Of a stretch of 22,575 nucleotides of DNA, positions 15,036-22,452 are shown in pieces (position 1 is the first letter of the stretch; every line of letters begins with the position of its first letter). Below the pieces are notes generated by a model. That model ran no database searches. It was not told the DNA's origin and saw nothing but the letters and a program-made list of their open reading frames with translations. The translations under genes were made by a program, and so were the position numbers. The stretch is from Mediterranea massiliensis (GTDB lineage Bacteria; Bacteroidota; Bacteroidia; Bacteroidales; Bacteroidaceae): positions 1 through 22,575 of the forward strand of contig CATXSD010000038.1 in assembly GCA_958402075.1 (NCBI GenBank), given 5' to 3'.

Positions 15036-17756
15036 TTGAAGCCAAAAAACATCATATCATTCCTATTGCTGTTTCTCTTGCTGATCATTTCTGCTGAAGC
15101 CGAATCTCAGCGTCGGGGCAGGAACGTGGCGCATCCCAACAGAAGCCAGCGGGATTCGTTGCAGGCGGGCGATACGTTGTCTGCCGATTCCCTTGCCGTT
15201 GATTCTGTACCGGCCAAAAAGAGTGCATTGGACGCTCCCGTTGTCTACGAGGCCTCGGACTCCATTGTGTTCACGCAGAACGGCTATGCCCACCTGTACG
15301 GCGAAGGCAAGGTGACCTATCCGCAGGCCGAGCTGACAGCCGCCGTCATTTCCATGAACATGGACAGCAGCACCGTCTATGCCCACGGTGTGGAGGATTC
15401 GTTGGGAGTGGTAACGGGCAAGCCGGTCTTCAAGGACGGGGAGACACCCTATGAAACCAATACCATCCGCTACAACTTCAAGAGCAAGCGGGGCATCATC
15501 AGCAACGTCGTGAGCCAGCAGGGCGAAGGATATGTGACGGGCAACAACGCCAAGAAGGGCTCGGGCGACGAACTGTACATGAAGGACGGCAAATATACCA
15601 CCTGCGACAATCACGAGCATCCCCACTTCTACATGCAGATGACCTACGCCAAGGTGCGCCCCAAGAAGAATGTGGTGACCGGACCGGCCTATCTGGTGGT
15701 CGAGGACGTGCCGCTGCCGCTGGCGGTGCCTTTCTTCTTCTTTCCGTTCTCCAGCAGCTATTCGTCGGGATTCCTGATGCCTACCTATATGGACGACTCC
15801 AGCCGCGGATTCGGTCTGACCGATGGTGGATATTACTTCGCCATCAGCGACCAGATGGACCTGAAAGTGCGCGGCGACATCTTTACCAAAGGTTCGTGGG
15901 CGCTGAATGCGGAGAGCAATTACGTGAAGCGCTACCGCTATTCCGGCTTGTTCCAGGCCAGTTACCAGGTGACCAAGACGGGCGACAAGGGGTTGCCCGA
16001 CTATTCCGTGTCCAAGGACTTCAAGATTGTGTGGAGCCACCGTCAGGACCCCAAGGCCAATCCCAACTCTACCTTCTCGGCCAGCGTGAACTTCTCGACC
16101 AGCAGTTACGAGCAGTCCAACATCAACAACCTGTACAACTCGCAGGCTATGACGCAGAACACCAAGACTTCGAGTATCAGCTATACCCGCAGCTTCCCCG
16201 ACCAGAAGCTGACCATCTCGGCTACGTCGAACATCGCTCAGACCATGAGGGATTCCTCCATTTCGGTCACCTTGCCCGACCTGACCATTTCGCTGAGCAA
16301 CATCTATCCCTTCAAGCGCAAGAAGGCGGTGGGCGATGAACGCTGGTACGAAAAGATTTCGCTCCGCTACACGGGACGTTTCAAGAACAGCATCAATACC
16401 AAGGACAACCTGCTCTTCAAGTCCAACCTGATCAAGGACTGGGAGAACGGTATGCAGCACGAAGTGCCTATCAGCGCCACCTTCACGCTCTTCAAGTACT
16501 TCAACCTGACCCCATCGGTGAGCTATACCGAGCGCTGGTACACCCGTAAGATTACAAAAGGATGGGACCAGGAAGCCAACCGGGAGGTGAATACCGATAC
16601 CATCTACGGTTTCCACCGCGTGTACAACTACAACGCCAGCCTCGGACTGAACACGAAGATTTACGGTATGTACAAGCCGCTCCTCTTCCCGAAGAAGGAA
16701 ATCCAGATTCGACACATCATCACGCCGTCCATCAGCCTCAGTGCCGCGCCCGACTTCACTACTTCGCGCTACGGTTACTATGACACCTACTACCGCCCGA
16801 ACGGTGACGGTACGCAGGACACGGTGAAGTATTCCTACTACGCCAACCAGATGTTCGGCGTGCCCAGCGGAGGCAGGCAGGGTAACGTCACGTTCAGCAT
16901 CTCCAACAACCTGGAGATGAAGTACAAGGACAAGAACGACTCCATCCGCAAGGTCAGTCTGATTGACGAACTGGGTGCCAACCTTTCGTATAACATGGCT
17001 GCCGCCACGAAGCCTTGGAGCGACCTGACGCTGAACGCGCGTCTGAAGTTCCCCGGCAATTATACCTTCAGCATGAGCTCCACGTTCAAGACCTACGGTT
17101 ACAAGTTCGACGAGCGCGGCAACGTGGTGGACAACGACCGCACCGAGTGGTCGTACGGACGCTTCGGTATCTTCCAGGGCTACAGCTCTTCGTTCAGCTA
17201 CACCTTTAACAACGATACGTGGAAGAAGTGGATGGCTTTCTTCCGCGGCGAGAAAGCGGAAGACGACAAGGGAGGCGGCCAGACCGAGGGCGAAGAGAAT
17301 GCCGAAGGCGAGGAAGGCACGGAGGGTGTGCCCGGCAAGCGCAAGAAGGAGAAGGCGGCTGTGGACAGCGACGGTTATCAGGCCTTCAAGATGCCGTGGT
17401 CCATCAACGTGAACTATGGTTTCGGCATTACGGAGGACCGCAGTGCTGAAATCAACAAGAAGAAGATGCGCTATCCCTACAAGTATACGCAGAACCTCAG
17501 CATCAACGGCAATATCAAGATCTCCAACAAGTGGGCCATCAGCTTCAACTCGGGCTACGACTTCGATGCGAAGGAGATTGTACAGACGTCCTTCAACATT
17601 ACGCGCGACCTGCACTGCTTCAGCATGTCGGCCAGCCTTTCGCCCTTCGGCCGGTGGAAATACTATAACTTCACCATCCGCGCCAATGCCAGCATCCTGC
17701 AGGACCTGAAGTGGGAGCAGCGCAGCCAGACGCAGAGCAACATCCAGTGGTATTGA
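15036..17756 (+). CDS. lptD: LptD-like outer-membrane LPS assembly protein
   Basis: Outer-membrane beta-barrel that inserts LPS into the outer leaflet, normally as a complex with LptE. 906 residues: signal peptide (~1-22, hydrophobic FLLLFLLLIISAEA), a Ser/Asp-rich spacer, an OstA/LptD-type jelly-roll domain (~68-225, starting VVYEASDSIVFTQNGYAHLYG), then a long barrel with alternating aromatic strands to the C-terminal NIQWY, whose last aromatic residue fits a barrel-insertion signal. Residues ~738-775 are a strongly acidic Gly/Glu insertion followed by a Lys run, probably a surface or periplasmic loop. Translation must start at TTG 15036: an in-frame TGA lies at 15024-15026 and the next in-frame ATG is beyond the signal peptide. 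A -7 box at 14991 supports this. The Bacteroidetes branch is distant from E. coli LptD. Confidence 0.87.
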   Translation: MKPKNIISFLLLFLLLIISAEAESQRRGRNVAHPNRSQRDSLQAGDTLSADSLAVDSVPAKKSALDAPVVYEASDSIVFTQNGYAHLYGEGKVTYPQAELTAAVISMNMDSSTVYAHGVEDSLGVVTGKPVFKDGETPYETNTIRYNFKSKRGIISNVVSQQGEGYVTGNNAKKGSGDELYMKDGKYTTCDNHEHPHFYMQMTYAKVRPKKNVVTGPAYLVVEDVPLPLAVPFFFFPFSSSYSSGFLMPTYMDDSSRGFGLTDGGYYFAISDQMDLKVRGDIFTKGSWALNAESNYVKRYRYSGLFQASYQVTKTGDKGLPDYSVSKDFKIVWSHRQDPKANPNSTFSASVNFSTSSYEQSNINNLYNSQAMTQNTKTSSISYTRSFPDQKLTISATSNIAQTMRDSSISVTLPDLTISLSNIYPFKRKKAVGDERWYEKISLRYTGRFKNSINTKDNLLFKSNLIKDWENGMQHEVPISATFTLFKYFNLTPSVSYTERWYTRKITKGWDQEANREVNTDTIYGFHRVYNYNASLGLNTKIYGMYKPLLFPKKEIQIRHIITPSISLSAAPDFTTSRYGYYDTYYRPNGDGTQDTVKYSYYANQMFGVPSGGRQGNVTFSISNNLEMKYKDKNDSIRKVSLIDELGANLSYNMAAATKPWSDLTLNARLKFPGNYTFSMSSTFKTYGYKFDERGNVVDNDRTEWSYGRFGIFQGYSSSFSYTFNNDTWKKWMAFFRGEKAEDDKGGGQTEGEENAEGEEGTEGVPGKRKKEKAAVDSDGYQAFKMPWSINVNYGFGITEDRSAEINKKKMRYPYKYTQNLSINGNIKISNKWAISFNSGYDFDAKEIVQTSFNITRDLHCFSMSASLSPFGRWKYYNFTIRANASILQDLKWEQRSQTQSNIQWY

Positions 17757-17872
17757 TGCTTGTGGTCTGACAAAAGGATGCCTGTTTGCCGTTCTTTCTT
17801 AACAATTTTCTTTCCAATTCATTGTTTTGCTTACGGACATTGTTTTCCGAATGGCTGAAATAGGAGCTTTCA

Positions 17873-17908
17873 GGGCGCTTCATGCCCGCTTTTTCGGCAT
17901 TTCATGCC
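17873..17908 (+). terminator. weak terminator region downstream of lptD
   Basis: GGGC (17873-17876) pairs with GCCC (17884-17887) ahead of GCTTTTT; then GGCAT (17896-17900) pairs with ATGCC (17904-17908) ahead of TTGTTTT. Each stem is only 4-5 bp. TTCATGCC occurs twice, 22 bp apart (17879 and 17901). Confidence 0.4.
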
Positions 17909-17964
17909 TTGTTTTCCAATAAAAGATAGTATGTTTTGGCCGAAAAGACTGCTTCTTTTCACCC

Positions 17965-18074
17965 GTTTGCCCGTATCTTTTCGTCTGTTTGCCCAGTTCT
18001 TCCGGTCAGTTTGCCCACGTTTTATGTTCGGTTTGCCCATATCTTGCGGACGTTTTGCCCGGCTTTTGTGTTCA
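17965..18074. repeat. 22-bp tandem repeat array, five units
   Basis: The core GTTTGCCC begins at 17965, 17987, 18009 and 18031, and TTTTGCCC at 18053: four successive spacings of exactly 22 bp. The 14-bp remainders are degenerate but related: units 1 and 4 share TATCTT after the core, units 3 and 5 share TTTTRTGTTC. The 22 bp before unit 1 (17943-17964) keep a matching tail (TCTTTTC) but not the core, suggesting a decayed sixth copy. The period is not a multiple of three, so this is not a protein repeat. It is close to two helical turns, so all cores face one side of the DNA, as in iterons or operator arrays. Confidence 0.8.
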
Positions 18075-18176
18075 GAGGGAGCTTGAAGGGTATTTTGGCG
18101 TTCTGTTTTAATTGTAAACATTTCGATATCTGGTTGTGAAACAGGTGGAAACGCCTTTCCTTCTCCGTTCTTTTCC

Positions 18177-18208
18177 ATCGCTTCCATCTTCGGGCCGAAA
18201 GAAGCGAT
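18177..18208. repeat. 8-bp perfect stem-loop in the lptD-downstream spacer
   Basis: ATCGCTTC (18177-18184) pairs with GAAGCGAT (18201-18208); the 16-nt loop contains a smaller TTC/GAA pairing around GGGCC. No T-run follows on either side, so a terminator role is unlikely. Could be part of a structured RNA or an operator. Confidence 0.5.
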
Positions 18209-18381
18209 TCTCAGTGCCTTGGGAAATCAAAGTGTCAAAGTGTCAATCCGATGGTCGGCGGTTTGTCGGAGTGACTTTCCTGTCGGATTGTCTGGTGGTT
18301 GGGAAGTAAACTTCTGTATGTTTTGTCGGGAAGCAGATTGTCTCCGTAGAAAAGTTTCATATAAAATAATTTATAGGATAA

Positions 18382-18412
18382 TTTGGTTTATAAAATAAAC
18401 TACTTATCTTTG
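18382..18412 (+). promoter_or_regulatory. Bacteroides-type promoter for the membrane-protein / regulator operon
   Basis: TTTG (18382-18385), exactly 19 bp, TATCTTTG (18405-18412): a full consensus match. Transcription should start near 18418, giving a leader of ~85 nt that contains a nested stem (AGTTC/GAACT outside, GGATG/CATCC inside) before the strong ribosome-binding site. Confidence 0.85.
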
Positions 18413-18488
18413 CGACAGAGTTCGAACCAGAAAACGGGATGACTGCATCCTGAACTATAAAAACTGAATGTTGAAAACGTAAACAAGC

Positions 18489-18495
18489 AAGGAGG
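18489..18495 (+). promoter_or_regulatory. strong Shine-Dalgarno site for the first operon gene
   Basis: AAGGAGG seven bases before the ATG at 18503, a textbook site. This is unusual in Bacteroidetes, and similar GA-rich sites precede the second (GGGAGGTG, 19114-19121) and third (AAAGGAG) genes. Confidence 0.7.
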
Positions 18496-18502
18496 AAATC
18501 GT

Positions 18503-19126
18503 ATGGAAGATCGTAAACTGAACGAGAAGGAAAGTCTGGAACTGATTACGCAGATGATTCGGAACACACGCCGCAATCTGGATGCAGGCGGAGGAAACAT
18601 GTTTCTGTTGTGGGGATATGTAGGGGTAGTGGTTACGTTGGGTGTACTGGCTGTGTGGTATCTGACGGGGAATGCCGTCGCCTTGTGGGGCTTTTGGGCC
18701 TTGCCGGTAGTGGGATGGCCGTTGTCCTGGTGGTTCGGGCGCAAGTGGCGGAAGGAACGGGGAGCGAAGGACTATACCGACCGAGTAGTAGGGCAGGTGT
18801 GGCAGATAGTCGGCATAGCCTGCTGCGCAGTGGTCGGGTTCGCCACACTCTATCATCGTTATGAAATGATTCTGCCCCTATGTGGCTTGCTGGTTTCGCT
18901 CGGCAGCCTGCTTACGGGTATTATTATCCGCTATACGCTGTTCTCGGGTTTGCCTTCGTGTGGGTTTGCCTGGAGCCTGGAGCAGGTTTTCGAGGTGGCA
19001 ACCGACGGGGCTTCCATGGACACGCTGATTATTTTTGTCCTTATTTTGCTGTTTTCGTTGGTTATTCCCGGTCATGTGTTGAACCGTCGTGTGCGAAAGG
19101 AAGTTTTAGGGAAGGGAGGTGAATGA
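18503..19126 (+). CDS. membrane protein of unknown function, first gene of regulator operon
   Basis: 207 residues. A charged N-terminus (MEDRKLNEKESLELITQMIRNTRRNL) that looks helical and cytoplasmic is followed by about five membrane segments (~32-54, 60-77, 97-115, 120-143, 170-192) and a basic tail ending RRVRKEVLGKGGE. A Trp/Arg/Lys loop (~78-96) separates helices two and three. I recognise the type as a Bacteroides membrane protein that accompanies a small winged-helix regulator, but I know of no assigned function. It has its own consensus promoter and a strong Shine-Dalgarno site, and its stop overlaps the next start (ATGATGA), implying translational coupling. Possibilities include a sensor or transporter controlled by the operon's regulator; none is supported by a specific motif. 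Confidence 0.85.
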   Translation: MEDRKLNEKESLELITQMIRNTRRNLDAGGGNMFLLWGYVGVVVTLGVLAVWYLTGNAVALWGFWALPVVGWPLSWWFGRKWRKERGAKDYTDRVVGQVWQIVGIACCAVVGFATLYHRYEMILPLCGLLVSLGSLLTGIIIRYTLFSGLPSCGFAWSLEQVFEVATDGASMDTLIIFVLILLFSLVIPGHVLNRRVRKEVLGKGGE

Positions 19127-19914
19127 TGAAAACGCGAGGTTTGGAAGGCTTTGTGCTTTCAGGAAAATTTGTGGTTTGTCTGTTGCTGGCCCAGTTCTTG
19201 CTGATGCCGGTGGCCACTGAAAATTTTCATTGGGCAGCTGTTGGGGATATTATCGGTTATACTTTGTCTCATGCCTTTTTCCAACAGATGTATGCTTATG
19301 GTTGGGTGTTTCAGTGGTTGGCTTTGGGCGTATTGTTGGTACTGATTCTGAAGCGTAACAGATGGGCGACACGTTTGTTTATGTATTATGCGGGAGCTGT
19401 TAATGTGCTTTATGCTGTCATCCAGAATGTTGCCTTGACCGAAAAATATGGTTGGAGCGTCGTGACGGTGAATGTGGTAATGATGACGTTTGTCGGTTGG
19501 ATGTGGTTTCGGGCGGCTGTACGGGGGAGGGAGGTGTTCACTTTCGATGGCCTGTCGTGTCGGACGATGTGGATGATTCCCGTAGCTTTATTCTGTCTGT
19601 GGTGGCCTATGGATATGTATACGGCAGTGCCTGTCGCTGATTGGCGGCTGTTCTTTACAGGAGCTTCGGGTATGGCTTACTGCTCGATGACACCTGTGCT
19701 GCTGACGGTTTTGTTGTTGAACAGGAAGAGTGAGGCAGCTTTGTTGCGTGTGTCGGCCTGTGTGGGATTTGTTATCGGCATTTACAATATGGCAAACTTT
19801 GCGAGCGATGCAGGATTTAATTTAGGAATTTATCACTTACCTTTGCTGTTGCTGTCTTTGTACGCATTGTTTTGCAGTAAAACAAGAAAGGAGTCGATAT
19901 GTTCAAAGAACTGA
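19126..19914 (+). CDS. polytopic membrane protein of unknown function, second gene of operon
   Basis: 262 residues from the second of two adjacent ATGs (19123 and 19126); 19126 has the better distance from the GGGAGGTG ribosome-binding site. About seven or eight hydrophobic segments span nearly the whole protein (first ~12-30, last ~232-250), with short loops and a Lys/Arg/Ser tail (CSKTRKESICSKN). No catalytic or transport signature was recognised. The coding sequence is visibly richer in A/T third positions than the flanking MFS and lptD genes. It overlaps the preceding gene by one base if started at 19126 and the following regulator gene by 16 bases, so all three should be translated from one message. 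Confidence 0.82.
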   Translation: MKTRGLEGFVLSGKFVVCLLLAQFLLMPVATENFHWAAVGDIIGYTLSHAFFQQMYAYGWVFQWLALGVLLVLILKRNRWATRLFMYYAGAVNVLYAVIQNVALTEKYGWSVVTVNVVMMTFVGWMWFRAAVRGREVFTFDGLSCRTMWMIPVALFCLWWPMDMYTAVPVADWRLFFTGASGMAYCSMTPVLLTVLLLNRKSEAALLRVSACVGFVIGIYNMANFASDAGFNLGIYHLPLLLLSLYALFCSKTRKESICSKN

Positions 19915-20183
19915 ACCCATTGCTTCATAGCGAGCTGCGTCTGGCCGTGATGTCGCTGCTCATCAGCGTGGAAGAGGCGGACTTCGTTTATATCCGGCAA
20001 CAGACGGGAGCTACGGCGGGCAACCTGAGCGTGCAGATAGACAAGCTCAGCAAGGCGGGCTATGTGGAGGTGACGAAGACGTTCAAGGGAAAGATGCCCC
20101 GCACGCTCTGTAAGATTACTCCTCAAGGGGTGGATGCCTTCGAGGAATATGTGGAAGCGTTGAAAAGCTACATCAAACTATAG
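19899..20183 (+). CDS. winged-helix DNA-binding transcriptional regulator
   Basis: 94-residue one-domain protein. Helices at ~8-22 (LHSELRLAVMSLLIS) and ~28-36 precede a recognition helix around GATAGNLSVQIDKLSKAGYV (~37-56), then a beta wing (VEVTKTFKGKMPRTLCKITPQG) and a C-terminal helix likely used to dimerise. This layout matches the stand-alone winged-helix family (HTH_34, MarR/ArsR relatives), which carries no ligand domain. Its ATG lies 16 bp inside the end of the upstream membrane-protein gene, behind an AAAGGAG site, so its output is tied to the operon. By position it is likely an autoregulator whose signal may come from the two membrane proteins; that is inference. Confidence 0.88.
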   Translation: MFKELNPLLHSELRLAVMSLLISVEEADFVYIRQQTGATAGNLSVQIDKLSKAGYVEVTKTFKGKMPRTLCKITPQGVDAFEEYVEALKSYIKL

Positions 20184-20282
20184 TATTTCTGAGTTCCGGG
20201 AAAGATTGTTTAATCGGTTATATCGATGAATGTTATCGAAAAATAGTATTTTATAGATAGATGGCGTTCTGTCACTTCCCTG

Positions 20283-20290
20283 TATTTTTG
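20283..20290 (+). promoter_or_regulatory. -7 element for the MFS / beta-propeller pair
   Basis: TATTTTTG, perfect TAnnTTTG, 22 bp upstream of the ATG pair at 20313/20316. The -33 position (GATG at 20260-20263) is a weak match at 19-bp spacing. Confidence 0.55.
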
Positions 20291-20312
20291 CACCGTAATC
20301 AAGAACGATGCA

Positions 20313-21551
20313 ATGATGAAACCAACCTCTTCACACCCCGTCAGCCCCGCCGAGCGGAAACGTTTCCGCCGCATCCGTCTGTGCATGCTTCTTTCCGGCC
20401 TTTCGGTCTTTGCGCAGCTGTATCTGTTCCAACCCTTGTTGTCGGACCTGTGCAGCTTCTACGGCATATCGGCGGTGACGGGCAGTCTGTCTGTTTCGGC
20501 CTCTACCATCGGGATGGCCGTCGGTCTGTTTGTGCTGGCCTTCAAGGCCGATGCCGTGTCGCGCGGCAGGCTGATGGGCGGTTCGCTCATCGCTTCGAGC
20601 CTGCTGACGCTGCTTTCGGTGCTTGCCTTCAACTATCCGTTGCTCCTGCTGGCCAATTTCCTGAAGGGGGCGGTGCTGTCCGGTGTCTCGGCCGTAGCGT
20701 TGGCCTACCTGACCGAGGAGGTGGATGCCGCGGTCATCGGCTTGGCCATCAGTCTGTACCTGAGCGGCAATACGCTGGGCGGCATGGCAGGCCGGGTGTC
20801 GGGCACCCTGCTGGCCGGTTGGGCCGACTGGCATGTGGCGGTGCTGGTCATTGGAGCCGTCAGCCTGCTGCTGGGCATGATTTTTGTGCGGTTGCTCCCC
20901 GCTTCGCGCCACTTCCGTCCGTCGGCTGTGCCCGTCAGGGTCAAGCTGGGACAGATGGTCCGTCTGCTGGGCGACCGTAGCTTTGTAGGGGCCTACCTCA
21001 TTGCTGCCTTGTCGATGGGCGTCTTTGTGAGCGTCTACAATTACTTGTCCTTCCTGCTGGAGTCTCCGGCCTTCGGGTTGCCCCACTACGTGGTGGCGGG
21101 TGTCTTCCTGATGTACACGGCCGGCGTGGCCGGTTCGGTGCTGACGGGCCGTTTGTCCGACCACCACAGCCCGTACACGTTGTTGCGCGGTTCGCTGTTG
21201 CTGATGGTGCTGGGCCTGCTGCTTCTGCTGGTGCCGCGTCTGGAAAGCATCGTTGTGGGAGTGGGCATCCTGACCTTCGCCTTCTTCAGTACCCATACCA
21301 TGGCCAGCCGCATCGTCTCGATGCAGGCACGCGAGGCGCGGAGCAGTGCCACCAGCCTGTACTGGCTGTTCTACTACACCGGTTCGAGCCTGTTGGGCTC
21401 GGCCACGGGCATTCTGCTGTCCGACTATGGCTGGCCGGTCTTTGTAGCGGGGCTCACGGTGCTGGTGGGCGTGTCGTTCGGAGTGTCGTGTGTGGCGTTG
21501 CCCGTCCATCGGCTGTCGCTGCGGCCGGTGAAACATAGCATTAATTCTTAA
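20313..21551 (+). CDS. MFS transporter, YnfM-like
   Basis: Inner-membrane secondary transporter of 412 residues with about twelve membrane helices in two halves joined by a cytoplasmic loop near residues 195-220 (LLPASRHFRPSAVPVRVKLGQ). IGLAISLYLSGNTLGGMAGRVSGTLLAGWADWH resembles the helix 4-5 region of the E. coli YnfM drug:proton group, and GRLSDHHSPYTLLR matches the MFS loop between helices 8 and 9. Export of a small toxic compound is the family expectation; the substrate is unknown. ATG ATG at 20313 and 20316; the second is equally plausible. The next gene follows after 21 bp and is probably co-transcribed. The gene is GC-rich with almost no TTA, CTA or TCA codons. Confidence 0.88.
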   Translation: MMKPTSSHPVSPAERKRFRRIRLCMLLSGLSVFAQLYLFQPLLSDLCSFYGISAVTGSLSVSASTIGMAVGLFVLAFKADAVSRGRLMGGSLIASSLLTLLSVLAFNYPLLLLANFLKGAVLSGVSAVALAYLTEEVDAAVIGLAISLYLSGNTLGGMAGRVSGTLLAGWADWHVAVLVIGAVSLLLGMIFVRLLPASRHFRPSAVPVRVKLGQMVRLLGDRSFVGAYLIAALSMGVFVSVYNYLSFLLESPAFGLPHYVVAGVFLMYTAGVAGSVLTGRLSDHHSPYTLLRGSLLLMVLGLLLLLVPRLESIVVGVGILTFAFFSTHTMASRIVSMQAREARSSATSLYWLFYYTGSSLLGSATGILLSDYGWPVFVAGLTVLVGVSFGVSCVALPVHRLSLRPVKHSINS

Positions 21552-21572
21552 TCCTCAAAATAACAAGAAAAC

Positions 21573-22442
21573 ATGAAGACTTTAATTTGTACAATGTGGG
21601 TTTGCCTGTCGTTTGTAGCGGCATCGGCGCAAACGGTAGTGAATGTGATAGACAAGGGTATCCGTTATTGCGAGAGTACCTATCCGTATGACGGCGGTCT
21701 GCTGATAGCCAACTTCGGCACGGAGCAGCTCAATCCGCTGAACACCGAAGGCAAGGGCTACATCGTCCTGCACAAGGATGGAAAGAATGAAGTGCTGATA
21801 CCTGCCGACGGACATCTGTCGGCCCCCAAGGGAATGCTGGTGCGCGACGGTTATCTGTACGTGTGCGATGTCAACAAGGTGATGGTCTATAACCTGGCGG
21901 ACAAAGCCGCCGAGCCGCGGACGATCGCCTTGCCCGAAGGGAATCTGTTTGCCAACGACCTGGTGTCAGAGGGCGATTATCTCTATGTGTCGGTGACCAA
22001 TACGGACCGGATTTTCCGGGTGGACATCAGCCGTCCCGGTCAGCCCGGCCAGCCTCAGGAGTGGCTTTCCGTTGCCGGCCCCAACGGGTTGCTGCTGCAC
22101 GAAGGCAGCCTGTACGTGGCTTCCTATCCGGCCGACGGTCGTACCACCGACGCGCATGTGGTCTATCGCATCGCCGACCTGCAGAATCCCGTAGCCGAAA
22201 AATGGATGGAAGTGTCGGGACAATATGACGGCCTGGCCGTGGCTTCGGACGGAAAAGCCCTGTACGTGACCAACTGGACACCGGCCCAGGTGAGCCGCAT
22301 CGACCTGGACACACGTCAGCTCAGCCCGCTGGACCTCAAGTTGCCCCAGGCACTGGTGGGCCCGGCAGACATCACGGTGACGGGCGGTTACCTCTACATC
22401 CCCGACCTGCCCAACAGTCGTGTCGTGGTGGTGAAGGAATAG
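21573..22442 (+). CDS. secreted SMP-30/NHL-like beta-propeller protein
   Basis: 289 residues with a clear signal peptide (MKTLICTMWVCLSFVAASAQ, cleavage near residue 20), so periplasmic or exported. The mature part is a string of beta-propeller blades with repeated GG/DG-Y-LYV motifs (APKGMLVRDGYLYVCD, LVSEGDYLYVSV, LLHEGSLYVASYP, ASDGKALYVTNW, ITVTGGYLYIPDLP), most like SMP-30/gluconolactonase or NHL/YncE-type propellers. I could not assign lactonase metal ligands with confidence, so enzymatic activity is uncertain; ligand binding is equally possible. It directly follows the MFS gene, suggesting the pair handles one compound, but no direct evidence shows this. Confidence 0.82.
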   Translation: MKTLICTMWVCLSFVAASAQTVVNVIDKGIRYCESTYPYDGGLLIANFGTEQLNPLNTEGKGYIVLHKDGKNEVLIPADGHLSAPKGMLVRDGYLYVCDVNKVMVYNLADKAAEPRTIALPEGNLFANDLVSEGDYLYVSVTNTDRIFRVDISRPGQPGQPQEWLSVAGPNGLLLHEGSLYVASYPADGRTTDAHVVYRIADLQNPVAEKWMEVSGQYDGLAVASDGKALYVTNWTPAQVSRIDLDTRQLSPLDLKLPQALVGPADITVTGGYLYIPDLPNSRVVVVKE

Positions 22443-22452
22443 ACGGTCTGGC

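Larger units (their letters stand above)
17757..18502. other. 746-bp non-coding region after lptD
   Basis: Holds, in order: two short stem-loops that may end the lptD transcript (17873-17908), a 22-bp tandem repeat array (17965-18074), an 8-bp perfect stem-loop (18177-18208), a tandem CAAAGTGT pair (18228-18243), an imperfect inverted repeat (18242-18292) and the promoter for the next operon. Short open frames in it (17870-18187 minus, 17904-18086 and 17936-18139 plus) cross the repeats, lack start context and resemble nothing known, so I do not call them genes. Confidence 0.7.

Noticed and set aside
15063..17615. An 850-codon open frame on the minus strand opposite lptD
   Set aside because: It is in exact codon register with lptD. 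The gene almost never uses TTA, CTA or TCA, so the antisense frame has no stops. The product looks like a random hydrophobic/His-rich translation, while the plus strand has a signal peptide and barrel.
17965..18074. CRISPR array
   Set aside because: The unit is only 22 bp in total with an 8-bp conserved core, far too short for repeat plus spacer, and no cas genes are present.
17870..18187. A 105-codon minus-strand frame (and shorter plus-strand frames) across the 22-bp repeats
   Set aside because: The 22-bp period shifts reading frame each unit, no start context or family resemblance is visible, and composition is Lys/Arg/Gln-rich.
18418..18460. tRNA-like GTTCGAACC in the leader of the membrane-protein operon
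   Set aside because: Only the T-loop-like string is present; no acceptor, D or anticodon arms can be drawn.
20331..21536. A 401-codon minus-strand frame opposite the MFS gene
   Set aside because: Same codon-usage artefact; the product is almost all Gln, His, Arg and Gly.
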